This document shows positions 1 through 7,070 of a stretch of 11,342 nucleotides of DNA, one piece after another. This DNA comes from JAEXOD01 sp937930275 (GTDB lineage: Bacteria > Bacteroidota > Ignavibacteria > Ignavibacteriales > Melioribacteraceae). Each line of letters opens with the position of its first letter. Position 1 is the first letter of the stretch. A model generated the notes under the pieces. The model saw only the letters and a list, made by a program, of their open reading frames with translations. It searched no databases and had not been told where the DNA came from. The position numbers and the translations under genes were made by a program. The stretch is taken from positions 1 through 11,342 of the forward strand of contig DAIMZL010000096.1 of the NCBI GenBank assembly GCA_036733965.1, written 5' to 3'.

Positions 1-1115
1 CCTATTAGTTCAAAAACATACTCAAAACAGTATTTTTTAGACATAATATAATCACTCCAGTATTTTAATACCCCCTCATCTAAATCATATATATTACCGT
101 CAATAATAAACTTGCTTACTTCAATTAATCCGTTTTCGGTATTTTGATAAAATGTAGTATAAATATCTTTTTCAAAATATTTGTTTTGTATTTCGGTATA
201 TTTCCCAAAATACTTACCCGTATTTGAAATTTTTATACAATCGTATTTATCTCTTATTCCTTCAATTCTAAAATTAATCAACAAATTTTCATTAATTAAT
301 CTAACTTGTTTATTTGGCGATAAAAAAGGGATAAAAACAGCTCTTTCTTCATCAACAAATCCCGTAATGCACCCCAAAGTAAAGGCAAGTCTTTTAACAG
401 CCAATCCAAAGTTATCAACATCATTAGCAATAAAATTTGAATCGCTATAAGTGCCGAATAACAGTTCATTAACAAATATTTCGTCTATTCCTGTTGTTGT
501 TACAATAGCAGGCGAAAAATTATTATTTACGGATAAAAACGAAAAATCCGTTACAATTTCTACGTTTATATTTGGGTTTACAGTCTTATAAATCTTATCA
601 ATTAATTCTGTAATTTTTATCGGAATATTTGAAGGGTTTATATTTATAGCTTCAAAATTCACATTACCGTTAATTACCGTATCGGTGTTATTTAAAATAT
701 ATGATTTTGGTTTAAAATCGCATTCTAAAGTATTTTCACCTTTATCATAATTTAGCGATACAATATCCAATGAACCTTTAAATAAACAAACATCTTCTAC
801 ATTTACTTCAACTATAATATTTTCGGCATTTACGTTAACATCTTCAAGTAGATTTATCAAAATACCTTCTTCATCAATAAAAGTGCAGCCATACTCCGCC
901 AATGTAAACGAAGTTAACATATCCAAGTCCGTTTTATATCTAATTTCTTTTGAACTAATAACTGCAATCGGTAAATCTTGCGGACAGTTATAATTAATTA
1001 TCCAATCGGTTTTTACTCCGTAAACCGCGAATAATTTTATTACATAAGTTATGTTATTTATCGAGTGACCGGTAAAAACAAACTCATATCCCGTATTTAG
1101 CTGAAAGTTTATCAT
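1..1115 (-). CDS. Tail-tip/baseplate-type structural protein, incomplete at its C-terminus
   Basis: An open frame runs from an ATG at 1115 to the left edge without a stop, giving 371 codons; the C-terminus lies outside the window. The ATG overlaps the stop of the tape-measure gene in an ATGA tetranucleotide, so translation is probably coupled. The protein begins MINFQLNTGYEFVF and is rich in alternating hydrophobic, beta-type segments with many Asn and Ile, with no signal peptide or membrane helix. I do not recognise a family by motif. The role is inferred from position: in siphophages the gene right after the tape measure usually encodes a distal tail or tail-hub (Dit/Tal-like) protein. A baseplate hub protein of a contractile tail is the alternative. 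That the frame is coding is near certain; the function is tentative. Confidence 0.8.
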   Translation of the reverse strand, partial: MINFQLNTGYEFVFTGHSINNITYVIKLFAVYGVKTDWIINYNCPQDLPIAVISSKEIRYKTDLDMLTSFTLAEYGCTFIDEEGILINLLEDVNVNAENIIVEVNVEDVCLFKGSLDIVSLNYDKGENTLECDFKPKSYILNNTDTVINGNVNFEAININPSNIPIKITELIDKIYKTVNPNINVEIVTDFSFLSVNNNFSPAIVTTTGIDEIFVNELLFGTYSDSNFIANDVDNFGLAVKRLAFTLGCITGFVDEERAVFIPFLSPNKQVRLINENLLINFRIEGIRDKYDCIKISNTGKYFGKYTEIQNKYFEKDIYTTFYQNTENGLIEVSKFIIDGNIYDLDEGVLKYWSDYIMSKKYCFEYVFELI

Positions 1116-2059
1116 AAGTACCTGTTAGCTTTTGTTTCGGCTTTTTTAATTATTGCATGCAAATCGTACCCTTTTTGCCTAAATTCAACTTTAGGAATAT
1201 TAAGGGTAATTTCTGCTTCTTTGTAATAATTTAAATTTGATTTTAATTGCTCGGAGTTTTTTCCCGAATAAAAATTATTAATCGAGTTATCCGGTAAAGG
1301 GAATATATCGCTAATCGGTAACGAATTACCGGAACTGCCAAAACTTAAACCGTTGCTAAATAACACATCCAATCCTCCGAATATTGTTTTCATTAGTAAT
1401 GCTTTAGACGCAGCTTCAATAAATGTATGTAATAATTGTTCGGTTAAACTATTTACTTTACTTAAAGGAATTATCGATTCCGAAATAGCAGACGAAAGCA
1501 AATTACCGGCAGATTTAAAACCTATTTTCATCGAGCTAATCAGGTTTTTTTGATTAACATCTATTTGGTTAAGTTCAACGGCAGTCTGCTCTGCTACATT
1601 AATAGTTTCGACCGGTTCATTATTTATATCCAATTTCCCTTTATAACCCAAACGGTTAAACTGTTTTATTTCAACCGTATATTTGTTTAATTCATTAATT
1701 TCATTATCTCTTTTTAATTTTAATTCTTCTTTTTCTCTTACACTATTACTTCCAAAGTTTAATAAAAGGTCATAAGCATTAATATTCTGTTTTATTTCCT
1801 CATCGCTCTTAATCAGCTTATTTTTTAACTCGCTTAAATCATAAGTTAAGGTTGAAACAATTTGCGAAATATCCGGAAGTAAATTTTTGCCCGCAGTAAA
1901 AAATTGCTCATTTTCTTTAATAATCGATAATATTTGTGTTAATTCCTTTAATTGGTTAACATTTGCAATTTCTTTTATTTTTAGAATATCATATAGCGAA
2001 CTTAACTTAAAGTTAAGCTCGCTTAAATCATTATTAACATATTTTAACTTATCTTCCAT
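1112..2059 (-). CDS. Short tape-measure-like tail protein
   Basis: This 315-residue protein is the probable tape measure, which sits inside the tail tube and sets its length. Residues 1-135 are charged and helical with heptad-like spacing, typical of coiled coil. Residues about 178-235 form hydrophobic and amphipathic helices (FKSAGNLLSSAISE, AASKALLMKTIFGGL) like the C-terminal helices of phage tape measures, followed by a Gly/Ser-rich stretch. The C-terminal tail (FRQKGYDLHAIIKKAETKANRYL region) resembles the ends of Bacteroidota phage tape measures. The gene directly follows the two tail chaperone frames, the classical position. Its ATG overlaps the previous gene by 11 nt and has an AAGG ribosome site. 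It is very short for the family, where several hundred to over a thousand residues is usual, so another tail protein is possible. Confidence 0.65.
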   Translation of the reverse strand: MEDKLKYVNNDLSELNFKLSSLYDILKIKEIANVNQLKELTQILSIIKENEQFFTAGKNLLPDISQIVSTLTYDLSELKNKLIKSDEEIKQNINAYDLLLNFGSNSVREKEELKLKRDNEINELNKYTVEIKQFNRLGYKGKLDINNEPVETINVAEQTAVELNQIDVNQKNLISSMKIGFKSAGNLLSSAISESIIPLSKVNSLTEQLLHTFIEAASKALLMKTIFGGLDVLFSNGLSFGSSGNSLPISDIFPLPDNSINNFYSGKNSEQLKSNLNYYKEAEITLNIPKVEFRQKGYDLHAIIKKAETKANRYL

Positions 2060-2333
2060 TTTTTACCTTTTTATTGTACTTAATAAATAGAAGTTTATTG
2101 TTTAAAATTTCTCTTCGTTTTTCATACTCAAAATAATAAATACGCAATAAGTTTGTTTGTTCAATTTCCTTAGCTTCACTAAAGTTATTATTACTTAAAA
2201 ACGAAATGAACAACTCTTTATTATCTTTTATATCGCTTGCAAATATTTTATCATTTTCGTTATATATTAGTTTGCGGTATTCAATTTCGGCGGAACTTTC
2301 CGCTTTCTCCAATTCATTAAAAAGTTCCGTCAT
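2049..2333 (-). CDS. Tail assembly chaperone, downstream (T-like) frame
   Basis: A 94-residue, highly charged, helix-rich protein (starts MTELFNELEKAESSAE) lacking membrane segments. It is the second member of a chaperone pair equivalent to lambda G/T. Its ATG overlaps the stop of the upstream frame in ATGA and lies in the -1 frame relative to it. The slippery heptamer at 2339-2345 leads exactly into this frame. In known phages the T part is made mainly as the C-terminal half of the G-T fusion and helps load tube protein on the tape measure; here it could also be translated alone by reinitiation. I do not recognise the sequence itself. The assignment rests on position, size and the frameshift signal. 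Confidence 0.72.
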   Translation of the reverse strand: MTELFNELEKAESSAEIEYRKLIYNENDKIFASDIKDNKELFISFLSNNNFSEAKEIEQTNLLRIYYFEYEKRREILNNKLLFIKYNKKVKNGR

Positions 2334-2345
2334 TCCGCTAAAAAA
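2291..2345 (-). promoter_or_regulatory. Programmed -1 ribosomal frameshift site
   Basis: Read on the minus strand, the heptamer TTTTTTA (2345-2339) is phased T TTT TTA in the upstream chaperone frame, the canonical X XXY YYZ arrangement. After a -1 slip the ribosome reads AGC GGA ATG and stays in the downstream frame. Nine nucleotides after the heptamer, CGGAACTTT (2329-2321) pairs perfectly with AAAGTTCCG (2299-2291), giving a 9-bp stem with a 21-nt loop. GCGG in that loop (2303-2300) could pair with CCGC at 2277-2274 as a pseudoknot, which is speculative. The inferred product is D-F-F-S-G-M-T-E across the junction. Confidence 0.8.
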
Positions 2346-2605
2346 TCATTTCTCCTTTTTACTATATCTTCTTTAAGCAGTTTTTTAATTGTTCGTAATT
2401 CCCCTTTTGTAAAATCAAATTCCGCTATTTTTATTTTTGTATTTACGGGTTTTAATACAATTGAAAATATTTTATTAATATCAATATTGCCGCTTGAACC
2501 GCTTAAACAGGCAACAATTGTTTCGTCTTGTTCCCAAGTTATTTCACCGTAGTTTTTAAGATAAAACTTTTCACCTTCAAACATATACACTTGTTTATCT
2601 TCCAT
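2330..2605 (-). CDS. Tail assembly chaperone, upstream (G-like) frame
   Basis: A 91-residue soluble protein, start MEDKQVYMFEGEKFYLKNYG, then a helical, Lys/Glu-rich C-terminal half. The size and the place just before the tape measure match the G-type tail chaperone of siphophages, which keeps tail components soluble during assembly. A longer frame from a TTG at 2626 exists, but the ATG at 2605 is chosen because a GAGG ribosome site lies 5 nt before it and it avoids overlap with the upstream glycosyltransferase. Near the end, codons GAT TTT TTA contain the slippery heptamer TTTTTTA. A -1 slip there avoids the TGA at 2330 and yields an inferred 185-residue fusion with the next frame (2049-2605). 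Confidence 0.75.
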   Translation of the reverse strand: MEDKQVYMFEGEKFYLKNYGEITWEQDETIVACLSGSSGNIDINKIFSIVLKPVNTKIKIAEFDFTKGELRTIKKLLKEDIVKRRNDFLAE

Positions 2606-2615
2606 TGTTGCCTCG

Positions 2616-3455
2616 CTAATTAACAAAAATTAAATTATTAATCCCCGATTCATTTATCTGTCTGTGTAAGGTCGAGTATATTTCGGGAAAAAGGAGTCTA
2701 AGTTTATTCTTTATTAAGTATAAAACTAAACTGCTCCCCTTTCCCTGCATTAAATGTGTATAATTGTACTGTAGCGAGTCTCTTTTTTCTGTTAGGTAAA
2801 TAGTTACCTCTTTATTTCTATCTTTTAAGCATAAGGCAAATAACCATTGTTCGTACAAAAAAAATAAGTCCGTGCTTATGCTTTCGTAATTGGTATTAAT
2901 AAATTCAATCATAAGTTTGGATTGCTCGCAAAAAAATTTGATAAAATCCAAATCGGTCCCTCCGATAATCCCTAAATTGTATCCGTAATTTATGTTCTCT
3001 TCTCTATTCAAAAATACCGAATTATTATATCCCAAAGCTGCTAATTGATTAACAAGAGTTGTATAATAAGTATTATTACTATTTGTAAATCCGTTAACGG
3101 ATTGTACTATTATATCGGGTATTACGTTAATGGAATTAAATAAAAACACGTCATAGTCAATATAAACAAAGGGTTCTGTTTGCTTATCCATTGCAATTAT
3201 TTTGGGATACGAAAACAATTTAAAATCAACTTCGTTCAACAAATCAAAAGACGTATCTACTTCATCAAAAGGTAAATTTAACTTGTCTATTAAAAGTTCT
3301 TTCCCTTTAGTATCGGTAACAAGTATTAGTTTATCAAAATGTTTTTTGGCAAGATTTACGGAAAGTCCCCAAGAATAAACAAAACCGGCATTATTAACAA
3401 CAATTTTCCCTTCATACAAGGCAGGTTTTGAATAATACGAAAATAGTGCGTTCAT
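2616..3455 (-). CDS. DUF6734-type GT-A glycosyltransferase-like protein
   Basis: A 279-residue protein resembling the DUF6734 family of Bacteroidota, which looks like a GT-A glycosyltransferase. Visible hallmarks are an N-terminal SYYSKP, then a nucleotide-sugar-fold-like segment (residues 29-60, SWGLSVNLAKKHF, LILVTD, LIDKLNLPF), and a metal-binding DxD motif D100-Y-D102 in FVYIDYDVFLF. The C-terminal half (NYGYNLGIIGG, FLYEQWLFALCL) is typical of acceptor-side loops in such enzymes. There is no signal peptide or membrane anchor, so it should act in the cytoplasm. It has a strong AAAGGAG ribosome site and sits between the probable tail tube gene and the tail chaperones, within the late transcript. 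It may glycosylate a virion protein or a host surface polymer; the acceptor and donor sugar cannot be read from the sequence. Confidence 0.72.
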   Translation of the reverse strand: MNALFSYYSKPALYEGKIVVNNAGFVYSWGLSVNLAKKHFDKLILVTDTKGKELLIDKLNLPFDEVDTSFDLLNEVDFKLFSYPKIIAMDKQTEPFVYIDYDVFLFNSINVIPDIIVQSVNGFTNSNNTYYTTLVNQLAALGYNNSVFLNREENINYGYNLGIIGGTDLDFIKFFCEQSKLMIEFINTNYESISTDLFFLYEQWLFALCLKDRNKEVTIYLTEKRDSLQYNYTHLMQGKGSSLVLYLIKNKLRLLFPEIYSTLHRQINESGINNLIFVN

Positions 3456-3466
3456 TATTTACTCCT

Positions 3467-3976
3467 TTATAATAAGTTTTCAATTCCTAAAGTATCTTGA
3501 TTTACGTTTATGCTTGGCGTTATTTCTAATTCCCAAGGAAATATTAAATTTCCCCAAGGGTTACCGTCAATAACTTCGCGAATATTATTAACGTGTTTAG
3601 ATGCAGTAATTATTATTGGGGCTTTGTTTTCGCCAAGCGTAATTTCTCCGCTAATATTTATTCTAACATTTTTTATATAAATATTAAGCGGATGTAAGTT
3701 TAACGTGCAGTATTTGTTTTTTAACTTTTCGTATTCGTAAAGCGAATAAAACTGTAATGCCTTAATTTCCATACTAAAATTATAGCCAAGCTGCAATTCT
3801 GATTTATCCAGCAGTTTAACGCTGTTTGCGGGGAATTTTATTTTAATACTCCCTTCTTCAATATAGCCGGCTTCAGTATTATAATTATCATCATCAATTA
3901 TTATTATTACTTTTTCAACCGGCTTATTAATAATTCTATCTGCATTACTTGCAATTATTGGGTTTATAAGCGACAT
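3467..3976 (-). CDS. Probable major tail (tube) protein
   Basis: A 169-residue protein with alternating beta-strand character throughout (VEKVIIIIDDD, GSIKIKFPANSVKLL, IYIKNVRINISGEITL, APIIITASKHV) and no membrane helix. The ATG has a strong AAAGGAG site 6 nt upstream, fitting a highly expressed structural protein. Apart from one inserted glycosyltransferase it precedes the chaperone pair and tape measure, the usual place of the major tail protein that polymerises into the tube. No family motif is recognised, so the call rests on order, size and fold character. An alternative is another small beta-rich tail or head-tail completion protein. No sheath-sized gene lies beside it. Confidence 0.55.
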   Translation of the reverse strand: MSLINPIIASNADRIINKPVEKVIIIIDDDNYNTEAGYIEEGSIKIKFPANSVKLLDKSELQLGYNFSMEIKALQFYSLYEYEKLKNKYCTLNLHPLNIYIKNVRINISGEITLGENKAPIIITASKHVNNIREVIDGNPWGNLIFPWELEITPSINVNQDTLGIENLL

Positions 3977-3986
3977 TTCTGCTCCT

Positions 3987-4550
3987 TTAATATGTTAGTT
4001 TATAAATAATTCCCACACCTATTCCATAGGTTAATTTTTTATCGTGTGTTATTAATCCCCCCGCAAATATTCCCAATCCAAACCTATTCCCCTTATCGGT
4101 TTCGCTTACAATTTCATTATCATAATTTTCATATACTTGTAAGTTTCTTGAAATATTTATTGCATTAATTTTTAATTTAAATAACGAGTTGTTACTAAGT
4201 TTTATATCACTAAGATATTCGGATGTTAAATTAAATACACCTGTAGTTTTTCCGCAGCTATCATAATAGAAAATAGTTGTATCAAACATGGCAGTGTACA
4301 AAGTATCGGTTAATTTTTTTACCGAATCTATTTCTGTTTTACCAATTCCGTAATATGATGTATAAATTTTTGGCTTTGCAGTAATATCTGTCTTTAACGT
4401 GTTTACTGTAGCGGTTTCTTTATAAACTTTTACCGTATTAAATTTTACCGACTTGGTTTTATTAGTATAACCGGAATTAATTATGATTATTACAATTAGA
4501 ATTAAAGAAATTCCGATAATAATTGTTATTATATATTTATTGTTAAGCAT
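3987..4550 (-). CDS. Membrane-anchored periplasmic protein, spanin candidate
   Basis: A 187-residue protein starting MLNNKYIITIIIGISLIL, with one long N-terminal hydrophobic helix (about residues 5-25) that would anchor it in the inner membrane. The remainder should be periplasmic: a polar stretch, a beta-rich middle, and a C-terminal beta-hairpin-like segment (RFGLGIFAGGLI ... YGIGVGIIYKLTY) with outer-membrane-strand character. It follows the endolysin gene and overlaps it by 8 nt, which suggests a lysis role. An inner-membrane anchor plus a C-terminus able to engage the outer membrane fits a unimolecular spanin-like protein (outer-membrane disruption), but no lipobox is present and no family is confirmed. 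The ATG at 4550 is preferred over a TTG at 4568 because AGGGGA lies directly before it. Confidence 0.6.
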   Translation of the reverse strand: MLNNKYIITIIIGISLILIVIIIINSGYTNKTKSVKFNTVKVYKETATVNTLKTDITAKPKIYTSYYGIGKTEIDSVKKLTDTLYTAMFDTTIFYYDSCGKTTGVFNLTSEYLSDIKLSNNSLFKLKINAINISRNLQVYENYDNEIVSETDKGNRFGLGIFAGGLITHDKKLTYGIGVGIIYKLTY

Positions 4551-5175
4551 TACTATCCCCTTGCTCAATTAATTGTTTTAACAAAGCTAAATTAAATGCC
4601 GGTGATATATCCGTTTTATCTTTCCTAACATTACAGTGTGATATTATTCCCCTAAAATTTTTTAACAAATCAAAATTAAAATCGTATTTTTCGTAAACCG
4701 TTTTAGGGATATTAAATTTATTACACAAGTAATTTATAAGTTGGGTAACGGCTTCAAATTGTTCGGTTGTGTATTCAGCCCAATATTTTATTCCCCTCCA
4801 CTCGTATTCAAATACTTTACCTTTATATTTATTTTTTCCGCTAAACCAATAATAATTATCATCCGATTTTATTAATGCACCTTCATTTGCAATTTCAATG
4901 CCTATACTATTTATATTATGGCACTTTGCAGCTTTTCCGCCTAAATGATATGACCAATATTTCGGATCAAAGTATTCGTAAATTGTACCGTCTTTATCAA
5001 CTACATACGCCGTTGCTACTTTTTTACCGTCATTGCACCACCATTCATAAACTCCCTTTTCACCGGAAGAAACGGTATGATGAAGTACTATATGATTTTT
5101 TTGTTTTAGTCCGTATTGTTCATATTCAATTTTGCTATATTCGCTAATAGGCAAATATTTTTTAATTAGTTTCAT
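4543..5175 (-). CDS. N-acetylmuramoyl-L-alanine amidase (Amidase_2 endolysin)
   Basis: A 210-residue zinc amidase of the Amidase_2/PGRP family, which cleaves the bond between N-acetylmuramic acid and L-alanine in peptidoglycan. Visible motifs in order are LHHTV with the zinc ligand H32, the central ATAYVVDKDGTIYEYF strand pair, SIGIEIAN with E94, and SHCNVRKDKTDISPAF with H180 and D189 as the other ligands and K187 at the position of the T7 lysozyme catalytic Lys. There is no signal peptide, so export would depend on a holin. The length fits a single-domain endolysin without a separate cell-wall-binding domain. GGGAG precedes the ATG, and the start overlaps the upstream connector gene by 14 nt. 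A lysis gene placed between connector and tail-tube genes is unusual compared with Mu. Confidence 0.93.
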   Translation of the reverse strand: MKLIKKYLPISEYSKIEYEQYGLKQKNHIVLHHTVSSGEKGVYEWWCNDGKKVATAYVVDKDGTIYEYFDPKYWSYHLGGKAAKCHNINSIGIEIANEGALIKSDDNYYWFSGKNKYKGKVFEYEWRGIKYWAEYTTEQFEAVTQLINYLCNKFNIPKTVYEKYDFNFDLLKNFRGIISHCNVRKDKTDISPAFNLALLKQLIEQGDSNA

Positions 5176-5623
5176 TATTTTGTACTCCCGTAAAGTTTAA
5201 ATCACAAGGGGCTATAAAGTTTATAATAAATCTTAGGTTTCCGTACTCATCCTGTTTTAAAATTTCGGTTGATAAAGGAAGTACATAATTACTACCCAAA
5301 CCGGAAGCCGTTTTTAAACCGCTTACCTTAAATAAAACAAAGTCTATGTAATCATTAAAATTAGCTTTGTTCTCTTCTTTTATTACCCCTATTATTTCAA
5401 TAAAAACATTCCGCTTAACAGAGTATATTAAATTACTTTTATAAAGATTTTCGCTTAGTTTTTCTCCTTTGTAAGTAATAAACAATGTACCGTTTATATT
5501 AATATTTTCAATGCTTTCGTTCTCGTTTATTAATACACGCAATTTTTTATTTTCCAATTGATTAATTTCGTTTAATAAATTTGTTTTTATTAAAGCCAAC
5601 AATCCGTTAATACTATTATTCAT
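5162..5623 (-). CDS. Mu gp37-like (DUF1834) head-tail joining protein
   Basis: A 153-residue protein whose pattern matches the DUF1834 (Mu gp37-like) family: an N-terminal helix (LLALIKTNLLNEINQLENK), a beta segment GTLFITYKGEKLSE, a central strand VFIEIIGVIK, a helix FNDYIDFVLFKVSG, then a closing strand pair with YGNLRFIINFIAP. In Mu-like phages this gene follows gp36 and is thought to take part in head-tail joining or tail termination. Here it likewise comes 9 nt after the DUF1320 gene. The ATG at 5623 has an AAAGG ribosome site. Family membership is moderately certain and the exact structural role is inferred. Confidence 0.68.
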   Translation of the reverse strand: MNNSINGLLALIKTNLLNEINQLENKKLRVLINENESIENININGTLFITYKGEKLSENLYKSNLIYSVKRNVFIEIIGVIKEENKANFNDYIDFVLFKVSGLKTASGLGSNYVLPLSTEILKQDEYGNLRFIINFIAPCDLNFTGVQNNETN

Positions 5624-5632
5624 ATCAAACCT

Positions 5633-6061
5633 TTAATAATTAAATATTCTATCTTCTTTACTTTTGTTGGTTAAGTATTTTTCAGCCGTCAAACTATCGT
5701 AAATAATAATCATTTTACCTGCGGCAATTTCTTTTAATTGATTTATGCGTAAGGTATAATTATTTGCTACTCCGCTCGGAACTTTGCTTAAGAATCGTCT
5801 TTTGTATAAATAATAAACCGTAATATCCCGTGCAATTGTATTAATAATATTAGGAATACTGTTTAAATCTATTATTATTTTGTTATTTAAGTAAAAGTCA
5901 ATTTCGGCTTTAGCATTTTTAATTTGTTCATTTATTCTATTAACAAATATATTTTCGTTATTCAAATTAATACTTTCCAAATCCGCATTTTCGTCGTTCA
6001 CAAGTTCGCAAATGGTAAAATACGTTATATCATTAATTAAGTCGGTTATTGTGCAATACAT
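5633..6061 (-). CDS. Mu gp36-like (DUF1320) head-tail connector
   Basis: A 142-residue protein with a clear DUF1320 pattern: an opening MYCTITDLIND, a helix INEQIKNAKAEIDFYLNN, the signature TIARDITVYYLYKRRF, and a closing helix INQLKEIAAGKM. DUF1320 proteins (Mu gp36) are small helical adaptors thought to bind the portal ring and connect head to tail. A longer frame reaches an upstream ATG at 6100, inside the hairpin. The ATG at 6061 is preferred because AGGAG lies close before it and the family begins at MYCT. The gene comes directly after the hairpin following the capsid gene and is followed closely by the gp37-like gene, the same order as in Mu. Confidence 0.87.
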   Translation of the reverse strand: MYCTITDLINDITYFTICELVNDENADLESINLNNENIFVNRINEQIKNAKAEIDFYLNNKIIIDLNSIPNIINTIARDITVYYLYKRRFLSKVPSGVANNYTLRINQLKEIAAGKMIIIYDSLTAEKYLTNKSKEDRIFNY

Positions 6062-6081
6062 ACATACTCCTATTATATAAT

Positions 6082-6118
6082 ACCCAAGCTTAAGAATCAA
6101 TCTTCTTTAAGCTTGGGT
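6082..6118 (-). terminator. Strong hairpin after the capsid gene (partial terminator or mRNA stabiliser)
   Basis: ACCCAAGCTTAAGAA (6082-6096) and TTCTTTAAGCTTGGGT (6103-6118) are complementary along their whole length apart from one bulged base, with a 6-nt loop. The stem starts 16 nt beyond the capsid stop codon. On the minus strand it is followed by ATTATATAATA, not a solid T-run, so a full intrinsic terminator is unlikely. Read-through with attenuation, or 3' protection of the capsid message, would raise capsid output over downstream genes. It ends about 20 nt before the next start codon. Confidence 0.7.
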
Positions 6119-6134
6119 TTATATCTATTAAAGT

Positions 6135-7058
6135 TTATTCAATTACAATTCCTTTTAGTGCTGCAACGGCACGGTTATTTAATAAGCATAAATCAGCGTC
6201 AAGTTCAACATTATCAACATAGTGGTTATTAACAAGCCCCAAGTCGTCAATATTCAACCCGTTGCTTGTACCAATTGTTAAGTCTTTCTTTTCTCCGAAT
6301 CGCATTGCATAAACAGTAGTGGCAGTATTGTACTCTCCGAATAATTCACTTGCCGGAATAACCAAACTACCGGACGAATTATAACCTCCGGAACGAATAG
6401 GAACTCCACCGAAATAAGGAATCATATTTCCGAAGTCATTTTTTTCCCAGCTTATATATTCTGCGGCAATAGTTGTTAACCTTGTCCATACGTCTTCATT
6501 CATATATAATACTTCAGCTCCGCCATCAACCATAGTTATAAGTTTACGTAATTTTTCCAATAATTTTTGTTTGGAAAGAGCAGCAGCATCCGAATTTCCT
6601 GCTTGTACCAATAATCCGCTTTCATCTGCAACTATAACTTGTTGAGCGGGAATTATTGAGACAAGACCATTCCATGATTTTACATTGGAATTTGTTTTAC
6701 CGTTAAAAAACTCATTTTGAAAATTTTTACCGAATTCTTCGGCAAAGTTTATTAACTGTCTTGCTCTTTCACTGTTAATATCTCCTGCTCTTCTTTCATG
6801 CGCTTTATCAACTTCCACTTTATCACCAAATATTTTTAAGTTTACCGAACCAAACAGAGGAGATACTTGATTACTTACCCAATTATCGTTAATTGCTCTG
6901 AACTGTCCGCCTGCAGCAGAAGCTTTTTTTCGGGGCATATCGCTGTTACCTATAATTCTATAAAACTCAGCATAATCAAGAATTGTAGAGTATTTTTTCA
7001 TACTTTTAATAAATGCCGAAGTTTTTATGTCTTGCGAGGAAATTTCGTTTAGTTTCAT
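6135..7058 (-). CDS. Major capsid protein, HK97 fold
   Basis: A 307-residue protein assigned as the main shell subunit. Features are an N-terminal helical arm (residues 1-35), a long strand/E-loop-like region with VNLKIFGDKVEV (72-83), the helix RQLINFAEEFGKNFQNEFFNG (100-120) followed by SWNGL, as in many HK97-fold capsids, then AEVLYMNEDVWTRL (181-194) and the FGGVPIRSGGY turn (216-226) typical of the P-domain and its return strand. The gene has a strong AAGGAG site, lies immediately after the protease-scaffold gene, and is followed by a hairpin and a DUF1320 connector, which is the Mu I-T-gp36 order. The first 20 or more residues could be trimmed by the neighbouring protease, but no cleavage site is evident from the sequence. 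Confidence 0.88.
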   Translation of the reverse strand: MKLNEISSQDIKTSAFIKSMKKYSTILDYAEFYRIIGNSDMPRKKASAAGGQFRAINDNWVSNQVSPLFGSVNLKIFGDKVEVDKAHERRAGDINSERARQLINFAEEFGKNFQNEFFNGKTNSNVKSWNGLVSIIPAQQVIVADESGLLVQAGNSDAAALSKQKLLEKLRKLITMVDGGAEVLYMNEDVWTRLTTIAAEYISWEKNDFGNMIPYFGGVPIRSGGYNSSGSLVIPASELFGEYNTATTVYAMRFGEKKDLTIGTSNGLNIDDLGLVNNHYVDNVELDADLCLLNNRAVAALKGIVIE

Positions 7059-7070
7059 TCTAATTTCTCC

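Noticed and set aside
181..450. An 89-codon plus-strand frame near the left edge
   Set aside because: It is opposite the long open minus-strand tail gene that reaches the window edge.
2606..2626. TTG start extending the upstream chaperone by seven codons
   Set aside because: It overlaps the glycosyltransferase end, and the ATG at 2605 has a well-spaced GAGG site.
4551..4568. TTG start extending the spanin candidate by six codons
   Set aside because: The ATG at 4550 has AGGGGA directly upstream, while the TTG has no comparable ribosome site.
6062..6100. Upstream ATG extending the DUF1320 gene into the hairpin
   Set aside because: The family starts at MYCT, and AGGAG is positioned for the ATG at 6061.
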